A stretch of 8,441 nt of DNA from JBIIUJ01 sp044340025 (lineage in GTDB: Bacteria; Pseudomonadota; Alphaproteobacteria; Caulobacterales; Aquidulcibacteraceae), in NCBI GenBank assembly GCA_044340025.1, contig JBIIUJ010000116.1, positions 1 through 8,441 on the forward strand, written 5' to 3'. Below, piece by piece: positions 1 to 6,801 of this stretch (the stretch's first letter is position 1; each line of letters opens with the position of its first letter). The notes under the pieces are model-generated. The model was not told the origin of the DNA and made no database searches. It saw nothing but the letters and a program-made list of their open reading frames with translations. The position numbers and the translations under genes were made by a program.

Positions 1-291
1 ATCAGCGGCCAGCGTCTCCCTGCGGGCCGCATCGGCAGCCTCCAGCCGGGCGGCGATCACCCGCGCATCGGGGCTCTCGCCAAGCGCCCGGTCGACGATC
101 TCCACAAGGACCGGATCGTCAAAGGACGTCCACCATGCGTCGAGCGCTTCGGCGCCTGCCTCCTGACCTGCTGTGGGGGCGAGCGCGGCGGCGGGCGGCG
201 GCGGCGGCGGGATTGACGCGCAACCCGTCGCCAGCACCGCGCCGAGGGCCGCAAGCCCCATCCGGGCAGCAAGGAGTGTGTCGATCGTCAT
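1..291 (-). CDS. Outer-membrane efflux lipoprotein, TolC/NodT (RND channel) family, N-terminal part only
   Basis: This frame is open from an ATG at 291 to the window edge, giving 97 codons and no stop, so the gene is cut at its 3' end. The first 24 residues form a lipoprotein signal: a short start containing Arg10, a hydrophobic run, then L-A-T-G-C with Cys24 as the expected lipidation site. A Pro/Ala-rich linker follows, then D-A-W-W-T-S-F-D-D-P-x-L, which is the typical opening of NodT/OprM-type outer-membrane channels of RND efflux pumps ('W-W..F.DP.L..L...AL...PD...A.ARLEAA'). In that family the protein forms a trimeric channel joined to a membrane-fusion protein and an inner-membrane RND transporter. 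None of those partners is visible; they may lie to the left. The ribosome-binding site is weak (AGG about 9 bases upstream), and Met11 is an alternative start. The gene is divergent from the two-component operon at 437, a common layout for regulated efflux. Confidence 0.8.
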   Translation of the reverse strand, partial: MTIDTLLAARMGLAALGAVLATGCASIPPPPPPAAALAPTAGQEAGAEALDAWWTSFDDPVLVEIVDRALGESPDARVIAARLEAADAARRETLAAD

Positions 292-436
292 GCCGCAGAC
301 CTAGCCGGCCTGGATGGCGTGGTGCGTGGCGGCGGCGTGAACAGCGCGCCAACGTCAGATGAAAATTGGATGAACCGTTTGCAATTGCTGCGATTTGTGG
401 CTCCGATACGGCGGCGCATGATCGAAAGGGATTGTC
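292..436. promoter_or_regulatory. Divergent intergenic region with an AT-rich dyad, candidate operator/promoter
   Basis: These 145 bases separate the efflux lipoprotein start (minus) from the histidine kinase start (plus), so promoters for both must lie here or overlap the genes. The stretch 361-400 is clearly AT-richer than its surroundings. It contains the perfect 8-base palindrome GCAATTGC at 381-388, plus AATTG (364-368) facing CAATT (382-386). A TTGCAA at 379-384 could act as a -35 box, but no convincing -10 follows at 16-18 bases. AAAGGGA at 425-431 is a good ribosome-binding site for the ATG at 437. That the response regulator encoded at 2056 binds here is inference from position only. 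Confidence 0.3.
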
Positions 437-2059
437 ATGGCCGAGGCGGCCTCCACAGTGGAAGCCCGCGCGCAACGCGGCGTCTGGCCGCCGAGCCTGC
501 GCGACAAGCTCTGCCTTCTGGCGGTGCAACTCGTCTTGCTGACCCTGGCCGCCAGCGTCATCCTGGGCCACACGGCCCGGGAAGCGGAAAAGGCGCTCCT
601 CAGTTCGCGCACGACGCTTGCTGTCACCTCCGCTTACAGCGGCCTTGCCGTCGCCCTGTCGGAGATTGAAGCCTGGTCGCTTCGCCCCGAGCTCTATGAT
701 GCGCCCAAGGCGCAGATGCGCGCCCAGATCGATGAGCGGCTCGCCGAGGCGTTGGGCCCGCTGGAAGATGCGGTCGCTGCGGCGGGAGAAGAGCGTCAGC
801 AGGGCTTCGCACGGGTCAAGGCCTTGCTGCCCACGGTTGCCGAGCTTTACGCCAGTTCGCCCGAAGTCCTCACCCGGCTGGCGGTGTTCAACACCACATC
901 GGGCGGGGAACGCTTCCTCGCCGAGGTCGAGCGCCTGTTCGAGCCAACCAAGGTGCTTGATGACGCCATCGCCGCGGAAGTGGCCGCCGGCAACCGCGAG
1001 ACCCTGGCGGCGTCTGCCTCCGCAGAGGAACTGATCCGCACCCAGACCAACCTCGGCGTGGCGGCTGCGGTCCTGTCTTTCCTCTCGGCGCTGGCGTTCG
1101 CGATCCTTCTCTGGCGCCGGCTCGATCCCGGCCTTGCCCAGATCGAACAGGCGCTCACGGCGCTGAGCGCCGGGGACTTCGGCTATCGCATGAACATGAA
1201 GGGCAATGACGAGCTCGCCGAACTCGGCCGGGCATTCGATCGCATGAGCGACGAGATCGCCAGCCAGCGCACAGCGCTTGAAGCCGCCAACTCCGGCCTC
1301 GAGCAGGCCGTCGCAGATCGCACCAGGAAGCTCGAAGCGGCCAATGCCGCGCTCGCCGAAGAGGACGCCCGCCGGCGTCGGTTCTTCGCCGAAGCCGGCC
1401 ACGAATTGCGCACCCCGCTCACGATCATCCGCGGCGAGGCCCAGGTGGCCCTGCGCGAGCTCGATGCCGCACGCGGGGATCCCTCCGCCGGCTTCGAGCG
1501 CATCCTGGTGCAGACCGAATTCATGACGCGCCTGACGGATGATCTCTTTCTGATCGCCCGCGCCGAGGCGGGCGGCCTGGGCCTGCGCCGGGACCGCATC
1601 GACCTCTGCGAGGTGGTGCGCGCGGTGGCTGAGGATTTCGCCCCGCTGGCGCAGGAGCGCGGCGTAGGGCTGGCGATGAGCGCGGCCGCCTCCGTCGTGG
1701 TCGAGGCCGACCGCGACCGTGTGCGCCAGATCGTGGCCGCCCTGATCGACAACGCCCTGCGGCATGCCGATGGCGCGCGCACCATTCAGGTTGATGTCGG
1801 CGTTGACGGGGCCGCCAGCCTGATCAGCGTGGCGGATGATGGCGCAGGCGTGCCGGAGGCGGAGCGCGCCGCGCTTTTCGACCGGTTCCGCCGGGGGCCC
1901 ACCCGAGGGGAGGGCTCCGGCCTGGGTCTCAGCGTGGTCCGGGCGCTGGCCGAAGCGCACGGCGGCGCTGCAGCGCTGGAGCCGGCGGCGCCGCGGGGAT
2001 TGCGCGCCCTGGTGCGGCTGCCCCTGCCGGAAGCGCGCGCGTTGGGGGCGGCGGCGTGA
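437..2059 (+). CDS. Membrane sensor histidine kinase (HAMP, HisKA, HATPase)
   Basis: The 540-residue protein senses a signal at the inner membrane, autophosphorylates and passes phosphate to a response regulator. Visible order: cytoplasmic N-tail; membrane segment about 25-43; periplasmic domain about 44-204, mostly helical and Ala/Glu-rich, not recognised as a known sensor fold; second membrane segment about 206-226; HAMP about 227-280 (ending F-D-R-M-S-D-E-I); a coiled-coil linker to about 312; then the kinase core. The H-box is G-H-E-L-R-T-P-L with phospho-acceptor His322. The N-box Asn is 439 (D-N-A-L-R-H). The G1 box is D467-D-G-A-G471 and the G2 box is G493-S-G-L-G-L498, so all catalytic motifs are intact. 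AAAGGGA lies 5 bases before the chosen ATG; the ATG at 418 is out of frame. It overlaps the regulator by 4 bases, and divergence from an efflux channel suggests an envelope-stress, toxic-compound or metal signal, but the sequence does not reveal the ligand. Confidence 0.95.
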   Translation: MAEAASTVEARAQRGVWPPSLRDKLCLLAVQLVLLTLAASVILGHTAREAEKALLSSRTTLAVTSAYSGLAVALSEIEAWSLRPELYDAPKAQMRAQIDERLAEALGPLEDAVAAAGEERQQGFARVKALLPTVAELYASSPEVLTRLAVFNTTSGGERFLAEVERLFEPTKVLDDAIAAEVAAGNRETLAASASAEELIRTQTNLGVAAAVLSFLSALAFAILLWRRLDPGLAQIEQALTALSAGDFGYRMNMKGNDELAELGRAFDRMSDEIASQRTALEAANSGLEQAVADRTRKLEAANAALAEEDARRRRFFAEAGHELRTPLTIIRGEAQVALRELDAARGDPSAGFERILVQTEFMTRLTDDLFLIARAEAGGLGLRRDRIDLCEVVRAVAEDFAPLAQERGVGLAMSAAASVVVEADRDRVRQIVAALIDNALRHADGARTIQVDVGVDGAASLISVADDGAGVPEAERAALFDRFRRGPTRGEGSGLGLSVVRALAEAHGGAAALEPAAPRGLRALVRLPLPEARALGAAA

Positions 2060-2736
2060 CGGCGCTGCTGTTGATCGAGGATGATCCGCGCGTTGCTTCC
2101 TTTCTCCAGCGGGGGCTGGCGGCGGAAGGCTATCTCGTCGAGCTGGCGGCCGACGGCCGCACTGGCGTGGCGATCGCGCGGGAAGAAGGCTTCGACGTCA
2201 TCATCCTGGATGGAATGCTGCCCGGGCTCGCGGGGCGCGAGGTGGTGAGCCAGCTTCGGACGGCTGGCGTTCAGACCCCGGTTCTGATGCTGACCGCAAT
2301 GGATGCGACCCAGGACAAGATCGACGGTCTGCGCGCGGGCGCAGACGATTATCTCACCAAGCCGTTTGATTTCGACGAGTTGCTGGCGCGGCTGGAAGCA
2401 CTGCTGCGGCGGGCCAATCCGGAGCTGAAAGGGCCCGCCAGCGTGCTTCAGGCGGGCGCCATCATGCTGGACCGCAAGGCCATGTCGGTCACCGTTCATG
2501 GCGCCCCCATCGACCTGACAGCCACCGAGTTCCAGCTCCTCGATCTTTTGATGAGCGCGCAGGGCAGGGTGCTCAGCCGTGCGCGGATCCTCAACCGGAT
2601 CTGGGGTCTCGGGGCCGATCCCCTCACCAATATCGTGGATGTCTACATCCGGCGCCTGCGTGCCAAGCTTCTGATGGATGCAGAAACCGGCGCCATCCGC
2701 ACGATCCGCGGCTTTGGCTACCGCTTCGAAGGCTAG
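2056..2736 (+). CDS. OmpR-family response regulator (receiver + winged helix)
   Basis: The 226-residue cytoplasmic transcription regulator is the likely partner of the preceding kinase. The receiver domain (about 1-118) has the acidic pocket E8-D9-D10, phospho-acceptor Asp52 in I-I-L-D-G-M-L-P-G, the switch Thr80 in M-L-T-A and the conserved Lys102 in T-K-P-F. The C-terminal winged helix (about 128-226) shows L-T-A-T-E-F-Q-L-L, then V-D-V-Y-I-R-R-L-R-A-K-L and the terminal I-R-T-I-R-G-F-G-Y-R-F, all standard for OmpR/PhoB DNA-binding domains. The start is a GTG whose last bases form the kinase stop (GTGA at 2056-2059), indicating translational coupling; GGGGG at 2044-2048 inside the kinase end can serve as ribosome-binding site. 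The likely target is the divergent efflux promoter at 292-436 and its own operon (inference). Putting the kinase gene first is less common than regulator first, but not rare. Confidence 0.95.
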   Translation: MTALLLIEDDPRVASFLQRGLAAEGYLVELAADGRTGVAIAREEGFDVIILDGMLPGLAGREVVSQLRTAGVQTPVLMLTAMDATQDKIDGLRAGADDYLTKPFDFDELLARLEALLRRANPELKGPASVLQAGAIMLDRKAMSVTVHGAPIDLTATEFQLLDLLMSAQGRVLSRARILNRIWGLGADPLTNIVDVYIRRLRAKLLMDAETGAIRTIRGFGYRFEG

Positions 2737-2742
2737 CTCGAA

Positions 2743-2759
2743 GGGCCGAAGGCAGGCCC
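2743..2759 (+). terminator. Small GC hairpin just after the response regulator, weak terminator candidate
   Basis: GGGCC (2743-2747) pairs with GGCCC (2755-2759) across a 7-base loop, beginning 7 bases after the regulator stop. No T-run follows, so intrinsic termination is doubtful. It may only protect the transcript end. Confidence 0.25.
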
Positions 2760-2806
2760 GGAATTCATGCCGGTGAAAGCCAGTCGCTCGCGGGTGCAGC
2801 GGTGCG

Positions 2807-2824
2807 GGCGGGTTGCGACCCGCC
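2807..2824 (+). terminator. Perfect 7-bp GC hairpin in the convergent gap, candidate terminator without T-tract
   Basis: GGCGGGT (2807-2813) and ACCCGCC (2818-2824) are perfect complements around a TGCG tetraloop. The hairpin lies in the 180-base gap between the convergent regulator and reductase genes, where a terminator is expected. Only a short pyrimidine stretch follows (CTGTCCTT), so the call rests on position and stem quality. Confidence 0.35.
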
Positions 2825-2861
2825 GCCTGTCCTTGAGGGGGGGCGACGGTTTCTGGCTGTC

Positions 2862-2882
2862 AAAAACGGCCTGCAAGGACCG
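2862..2882 (-). terminator. Hairpin plus T5 on the minus strand, candidate terminator for the reductase operon
   Basis: Read on the minus strand, CGGTCCTTGCAGGCCG can form a 5-pair stem (one G-T wobble) with a 6-base loop and is followed directly by TTTTTG. It lies 35-55 bases beyond the stop of the FrhB/BciB-like gene. The stem is short but the T-run is the only one in this GC-rich gap, so this is the best intrinsic terminator candidate for the minus-strand operon. Confidence 0.4.
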
Positions 2883-2916
2883 ATGGCGGCAACGTCAGGG
2901 TCCGGATCACCCTCGC

Positions 2917-4173
2917 TCACGGAGCGGCTGGATCGCTCTTCTCCGCCGCCCGCTCACCCTTCTGCGGCGCAAGGCCATAGGCGGCCATCAGCGCCCAGAC
3001 GTGATCGGGGATCATGGATTTCATCTTCGCAGGCTCGGCCCGGCGCAGGTGGAGGATGGTTTCGGCGGCTTTCATCTCCACGCGGGCGCGGGCGAACTCC
3101 AGGCCGCGCGGGCCGATGCGCGGCTGAAGCCAGGCGGCGAGCGGGCGGGCCCAGTCCGGCATGGCGCGCAGCGGCAGGCCGCCGGCGGCGCGGGCGGTAT
3201 TCTCGATGAAGCCCTTCACAGCCATGGCGCGCTTGCCCTTGTCGCCGGGTTCGGCCAGCGCGATTTCATCGCCCAGAAGGTCCAGAAGCTCGGCCCCGCG
3301 CGCATTGCGCACGATCAGCCATTGCTCGCCCTCCCCGCCCATGTAGCCCACCGTGATGTCGGCCAGCGCGTTGGTGTAATCCACACAGGTGCGGCAGGTG
3401 AGGGGGAAGAAGTCCGCCGGCAGCTTCGAGATCGGCAGCTTCAGGAACGGGATCGCGCGCACCCGCCCGTCGGCGAAGCGCAGCTCGACATGATAGTCGG
3501 CGCGGAACTCCAGATAGGTGATCGTCTCGGGCTCATCGCTCAGAAGCGCCAGAAACTCATGGAAGTTTTCCGTCGTGGTGTTGTCCGAGCAGGGCGTGCC
3601 GATGACATGGATCCGCTCGAAGCCAAGCTCGGCCTCCAGCGCGCGCAGCGCATAGACCTGGCAGGGAATGCCGATCAGCGCGATGCGGGAATAGCCCTTC
3701 GCGCGGGCGGGCTCCAGCAGCGCCAGAAGCGGCGCATAGCCCATGCGCATGCCGCGCGCAGCCGCCATGCCCTCCGGCGTGGTGATGAGGGCGGGCTGCG
3801 GCTTCCAGCGATCGGCTGGGTCGGCGATCATGGCGCAGACCGCATCAACGAGGCCGCGCTCCAGCAAGACGGCGGCCAGGCGCGTGGCGATGCCGGTCCA
3901 TTGCGCGCCGGGCAGCGGCGCCTTCAGGCGCGCCCGCACCATGCGCTGATACGGGCCGAAGAACAGCTCGTCGCCCCGGGCCGGATCGCGCGCCCGGCCA
4001 TGCACGCCAGCCTCCAGCCCCGGATAATCCGGCTTGATGAACTGGCATGCGCGCCCGCAGGCCTTGGCGTCGGCCATTCGCGAGACGCCGCAATCGGTGC
4101 AGAGCCCGCGCGCGGCCGCCTCAGGCAGGGGCGGGGCCCAGACCCCGGCTTCGGCGTGTTTGGTCTCGTGCAT
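2917..4173 (-). CDS. Coenzyme F420 hydrogenase/dehydrogenase beta-subunit family, BciB/HCAR-like Fe-S flavoprotein reductase
   Basis: The 418-residue soluble protein matches from end to end the family that includes 7-hydroxymethyl-chlorophyll a reductase (HCAR) of plants and the 8-vinyl reductase BciB. Matching landmarks, compared from memory, are: N-terminal cysteine cluster (Cys25, 28, 39, 43), E-A-G-V-H-G-R, G-A-Q-W-T-G-I-A-T (89-97), D-P-A-D-R-W, A-A-A-R-G, G-I-P-C-Q (Cys171), G-T-P-C-S-D-N (Cys195), C-R-T-C-V-D-Y-T-N-A-L-A-D (Cys260, 263), G-Y-M-G and G-P-R-G-L-E-F-A-R (354-362). Known members use FAD and two [4Fe-4S] clusters with reduced ferredoxin as donor. The position matching the third cysteine of C-x2-C-x2-C in HCAR is Ser31 here, with an extra Cys39 nearby. 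It follows the methyltransferase gene with a 119-base gap, same strand; AAGGG lies just upstream of the ATG. No other chlorophyll gene is visible, so the substrate is unknown; a non-photosynthetic reductase is equally possible. Confidence 0.85.
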   Translation of the reverse strand: MHETKHAEAGVWAPPLPEAAARGLCTDCGVSRMADAKACGRACQFIKPDYPGLEAGVHGRARDPARGDELFFGPYQRMVRARLKAPLPGAQWTGIATRLAAVLLERGLVDAVCAMIADPADRWKPQPALITTPEGMAAARGMRMGYAPLLALLEPARAKGYSRIALIGIPCQVYALRALEAELGFERIHVIGTPCSDNTTTENFHEFLALLSDEPETITYLEFRADYHVELRFADGRVRAIPFLKLPISKLPADFFPLTCRTCVDYTNALADITVGYMGGEGEQWLIVRNARGAELLDLLGDEIALAEPGDKGKRAMAVKGFIENTARAAGGLPLRAMPDWARPLAAWLQPRIGPRGLEFARARVEMKAAETILHLRRAEPAKMKSMIPDHVWALMAAYGLAPQKGERAAEKSDPAAP

Positions 4174-4292
4174 CGCTGGCCCTTGTTCGCCCGCCGTGGT
4201 TTTGCGGCCTCTCGTCGGGGCGGGGAAGCCACAGCGGCTGGGGGAAAACGCCGCATGCGCCAGCAGCTTGCGGGCCGTCAGCCCCCTCGCGA

Positions 4293-4910
4293 TCAGCGCT
4301 TTTCCATCAGGAACCAGGTGACGTCATCGCCCGCGAATACCGGATCGCGCCGCCAGACGAAGCCATAATCCACCAGGCTCAGCGCGGGGTAGGCGTCCAT
4401 CAGCTCGCCGGCGAAATCGCGCTTGTAGAGCCGCTCGGCATGGCCGCGATAGCTGATCTCGACCGGGCTCGGGTTGTAGTATTCCGCCACCAGCACATAG
4501 CGGCGCGACTGGCGCATCAGCGCGGCATAGGCTTCCGCCAGGCGCTCGGGCGCGATGTGGATCAGCACCCCGCTGGTGAAGGCGAGGTCTGCGGGCTCAT
4601 CAAAGCCGCGCTCCAGCAGCGAGCCCTCGATCACCTCGGCCTCGCCCCAGGCGCGCACTTCTGCGGCGGCCTTGGCGTTGATCTCCACTCCGCCCAGCCG
4701 CGCCTCCGGCAGGAGGCGGCGCAGCGCGCGCAGATTGAGCCCCAGATTGCAGCCAAGCTCGATCACGCTGCCCACGCCGCGCGTGCGCCGCAGGATGGCG
4801 CTCCAGAGCGACAGGCGGCTTGCGTCGAGCGCGGGGCCGCTGGAGCGCTCCACATAGGCGTCGCCAAAGGCGCCGCGCCAGAAGGCTTCCTGTTCGGTTT
4901 CCTGGGTCAT
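4293..4910 (-). CDS. SAM-dependent methyltransferase, pseudaminic acid biosynthesis-associated methylase type
   Basis: The 205-residue cytoplasmic class I methyltransferase begins E-x-F-W-R-G-A-F-G-D-A-Y. The SAM-binding motif I is V49-I-E-L-G-C-N-L-G57, followed by L-N-L-R-A-L-R-R-L-L-P-E. Motif II is G74-V-E-I-N78, then F-T-S-G-V-L-I-H-I, A-E-Y-Y-N-P-S-P-V-E, R-G-H, K-R-D-F-A-G-E and a terminal D-D-V-T-W-F-L-M-E-K. This series fits the small methylase family found beside pseudaminic-acid (flagellin or surface nonulosonate) genes, TIGR03587-like as I recall it. The methylated substrate of that family is not firmly known. The chosen ATG at 4910 has GGGAG 8 bases upstream; the same frame stays open for another 416 codons upstream, but that part is antisense to the DUF1838 gene and is not coding. 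No pse/neu or flagellin gene is visible here. It is probably the first gene of a two-gene unit with the reductase and is divergent from DUF1838. Confidence 0.85.
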   Translation of the reverse strand: MTQETEQEAFWRGAFGDAYVERSSGPALDASRLSLWSAILRRTRGVGSVIELGCNLGLNLRALRRLLPEARLGGVEINAKAAAEVRAWGEAEVIEGSLLERGFDEPADLAFTSGVLIHIAPERLAEAYAALMRQSRRYVLVAEYYNPSPVEISYRGHAERLYKRDFAGELMDAYPALSLVDYGFVWRRDPVFAGDDVTWFLMEKR

Positions 4911-5048
4911 CGCGGCGTCTCCCGATCGCGCCGCTTGCATGGCCCTGTGCTGGTTAACGCGGCCCTGCCGTCCAGTGGTCATGCGGGTCGGGAGGCTTGC
5001 GGGCGCGCGTCCCGCGGGCAGTCTCCCCACACGCCCGAGGAGCCGACG

Positions 5049-6026
5049 ATGACCGATCTCACCCGCCGCAGCATGCTTTCCGCGCCGCTCCTGTTCACGC
5101 CGGTGCTGGCCGCCAGCGCAGCCGCCGCCCAGGGCATGCCCGACACGAAAGCCATCCTCGCGCGCTTTTCGCCCGACGAGCCGGGTTTCAACCCGGCAAA
5201 CCCCTATCACAACGCGGAAGTGTTCAGCCGCATGCAGCTCGGCAATGACGGCGGCACGAATTTCGGCTGGTTCTCGGGCCGGGTCTATGCCGTGATCGGC
5301 GACGACCAGACCCTGTTTCCCCTGTTCGATCTGGAAGGCTTCGGCGCCAACCGCCACCTCCGCAACCCCGACGGGACCTACCAGCACCTTCATCGCGAGG
5401 TCGGATATTACAAGGATCTGCGCACCGGTCAGATCATCGAGCGCTGGGCCAACCCGATGCTCGACGGCGAGGTGGTGGACGTCTTCCACATCAACAACGA
5501 TCCGGTGAACGCCATCATCGGCCCGGTGGTGAGGACGAACCTTGGAGAGGGGATGGTGAATGCGGAATTCCCGTTCCTGATGCCCTGGACCTCGATCGGC
5601 GATCACATGATGACCAGCTTCGACGTCAACACCGGCTGGAAGAACGTGCTCGATCCCGCCACCTGGCCGCGCGAGAGCAACGGGCGGGCGATGGTGCGGG
5701 TCAGCGAGTTCCTGCAATTCTACGCCTCGAAGCGCGACATCGAGAACTGGCGCAGCGCCGAGCGCATCGCCAACCACGGCTCGTGGCAGCGCAATGGCAC
5801 CTGGCTGCCCTGGATGCTGATGGGGCCGCGGCCGGGCCATCTGTTCTACCGCTGCCACACCAAGGCGCTGACCGGGATCGGGGAACTGCCCGCCCACATT
5901 CGCGCCTACACCGAGAAGAATTTCCCGCAGTATCTCGAAGCGCCGCGCACCTGGGTTTCGCCCAATGTGACGAGCTTTGAGGTCTACAAGCGCGACCGCA
6001 CGCCCGTTCCGGTGCGCGGGGCCTGA
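5049..6026 (+). CDS. DUF1838 family protein with Tat signal peptide
   Basis: The 325-residue protein belongs by overall pattern to DUF1838, a family of unknown function found mainly in proteobacteria. The N-terminus T5-R-R-S-M-L10 followed by a hydrophobic stretch and A-A-A-A-Q is a twin-arginine signal, with likely cleavage after Ala27, so the protein is probably folded in the cytoplasm and exported to the periplasm; no lipobox is seen. The mature part is rich in aromatic residues and in His/Asn/Asp (for example Y-Q-H-L-H-R-E-V-G-Y-Y, D-V-F-H-I-N-N-D-P-V-N, W-M-L-M-G-P-R-P-G-H-L-F-Y-R) but shows no cofactor motif I can name. The start at 5049 is chosen because GAGGAG (5037-5042) lies 6 bases upstream and the signal peptide begins there; the frame runs open farther upstream through the antisense of the methyltransferase. 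Its last 43 bases overlap the convergent pseudouridine synthase gene. Confidence 0.85.
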   Translation: MTDLTRRSMLSAPLLFTPVLAASAAAAQGMPDTKAILARFSPDEPGFNPANPYHNAEVFSRMQLGNDGGTNFGWFSGRVYAVIGDDQTLFPLFDLEGFGANRHLRNPDGTYQHLHREVGYYKDLRTGQIIERWANPMLDGEVVDVFHINNDPVNAIIGPVVRTNLGEGMVNAEFPFLMPWTSIGDHMMTSFDVNTGWKNVLDPATWPRESNGRAMVRVSEFLQFYASKRDIENWRSAERIANHGSWQRNGTWLPWMLMGPRPGHLFYRCHTKALTGIGELPAHIRAYTEKNFPQYLEAPRTWVSPNVTSFEVYKRDRTPVPVRGA

Positions 6027-6790
6027 GCCGCTGCGATCAGGTCGGCGCGCTCCTCCGGGGTGAGGGTGCGCCAGCGGCCTTCGCCAAGGTCGCCCAGATG
6101 GATCGGCCCGATCCGGGTGCGCAGGAGATCGGCCACCTCCAGCTCGACAAGCTCGCACATGCGCCGGATCTGGCGGTTGCGGCCTTCGGTGAGCACAAAG
6201 CGCAGCGTCTGGCGGTCTAGCGCGGTCACCTCGGCGGGCCGCAGAGGCTTGCCGTCGAGCGACAGGCCATGGCGCAGCCAGGAGAGCTTTCGCTCCGTCA
6301 GTTCGCCCCAGACACGCACGACATATTCCTTGTCGATCGGGCTTTCCGGGCCGATCACGGCTTTGGCCAGCACCCCATCCTCAGACAGGATCAGGAGGCC
6401 GCGGCTGTCCTGATCCAGCCGGCCGACGGGCGCGAGGCGGTGGGCGGCGTTGGGCCAGACCGGCGGCTTGGGCCCCGCCACCGCCTCGCGGCGCAGCAGG
6501 CGCACGGCATTGATCTGGTCGCCTTCGGCATGGGCCGAGACAAAGCCCACCGGCTTGTGGATCACCACCGAGAGCTTGGCGGCAAGCGCGCCGGCGCCCG
6601 CCTCGTCGATCGTCAGGGTCTGGCCCGGCGCGATCTTGCGTCCGGGATCGCTCACGCGCTCGCCATCGATCTTCACCCGGCCGGCTGCGATCAGGGCCTC
6701 GGCCTCCCGGCGCGAGCACACGCCCGCCTGCGCCAGCCATTTGTTCACGCGCTGCGGCTCGGCGCCGGTGAAGGGGTGGACGAGGGGCAT
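5984..6790 (-). CDS. RsuA/RluB/RluF-type rRNA pseudouridine synthase, RluF-like
   Basis: The 268-residue enzyme isomerises a uridine in rRNA to pseudouridine. It has an N-terminal S4 RNA-binding domain (about 13-62: R-V-N-K-W-L-A-Q-A-G-V-C-S-R-R-E-A-E-x-L-I-x-x-G-R-V), then the catalytic domain with H-K-P-x-G (78-82), V-G-R-L-D-Q-D-S-R-G-L-L-I-L-S-E-D-G with catalytic Asp126, K-E-Y, and the late motif E-G-R-N-R-Q-I-R-R-M-C. The D-Q-D-S-x-G-L form and the R-T-R-I ending resemble RluF (23S rRNA U2604 in E. coli) more than RluB or RsuA, but substrate assignment from motifs alone is uncertain. Start at 6790: family homology begins right after this ATG, while the 78 further upstream codons in frame run through palindromic repeats and are not credible. 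The ribosome-binding site is weak. The stop at 5984-5986 lies inside the 3' end of the DUF1838 gene. Confidence 0.92.
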   Translation of the reverse strand: MPLVHPFTGAEPQRVNKWLAQAGVCSRREAEALIAAGRVKIDGERVSDPGRKIAPGQTLTIDEAGAGALAAKLSVVIHKPVGFVSAHAEGDQINAVRLLRREAVAGPKPPVWPNAAHRLAPVGRLDQDSRGLLILSEDGVLAKAVIGPESPIDKEYVVRVWGELTERKLSWLRHGLSLDGKPLRPAEVTALDRQTLRFVLTEGRNRQIRRMCELVELEVADLLRTRIGPIHLGDLGEGRWRTLTPEERADLIAAAQAPRTGTGVRSRL

Positions 6791-6801
6791 GGGCGGTTTG
6801 C

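Noticed and set aside
119..1960. A 613-codon open frame on the minus strand across the histidine kinase gene
   Set aside because: It is antisense to a kinase with all catalytic motifs intact. Its translation has no recognisable domain, and such long antisense frames are common in GC-rich DNA.
2767..4368. A 533-codon plus-strand frame across the reductase gene
   Set aside because: It is antisense to the BciB/HCAR-like gene, which has clear family motifs; the product is low-complexity with no domain.
4047..5048. Upstream extension of the DUF1838 frame
   Set aside because: The extension is antisense to the methyltransferase and the reductase start; the Tat signal and GAGGAG fix the start at 5049.
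4911..5048. Sigma-70 promoter with TTGCAT (4935-4940) and TTAACG (4954-4959)
   Set aside because: The spacing of 13 bases is too short and the -10 match is poor; promoters for both divergent genes must be here, but I cannot place them.
4911..6158. Upstream extension of the methyltransferase frame
   Set aside because: It is antisense to DUF1838; family homology begins at the ATG at 4910, which has its own ribosome-binding site.
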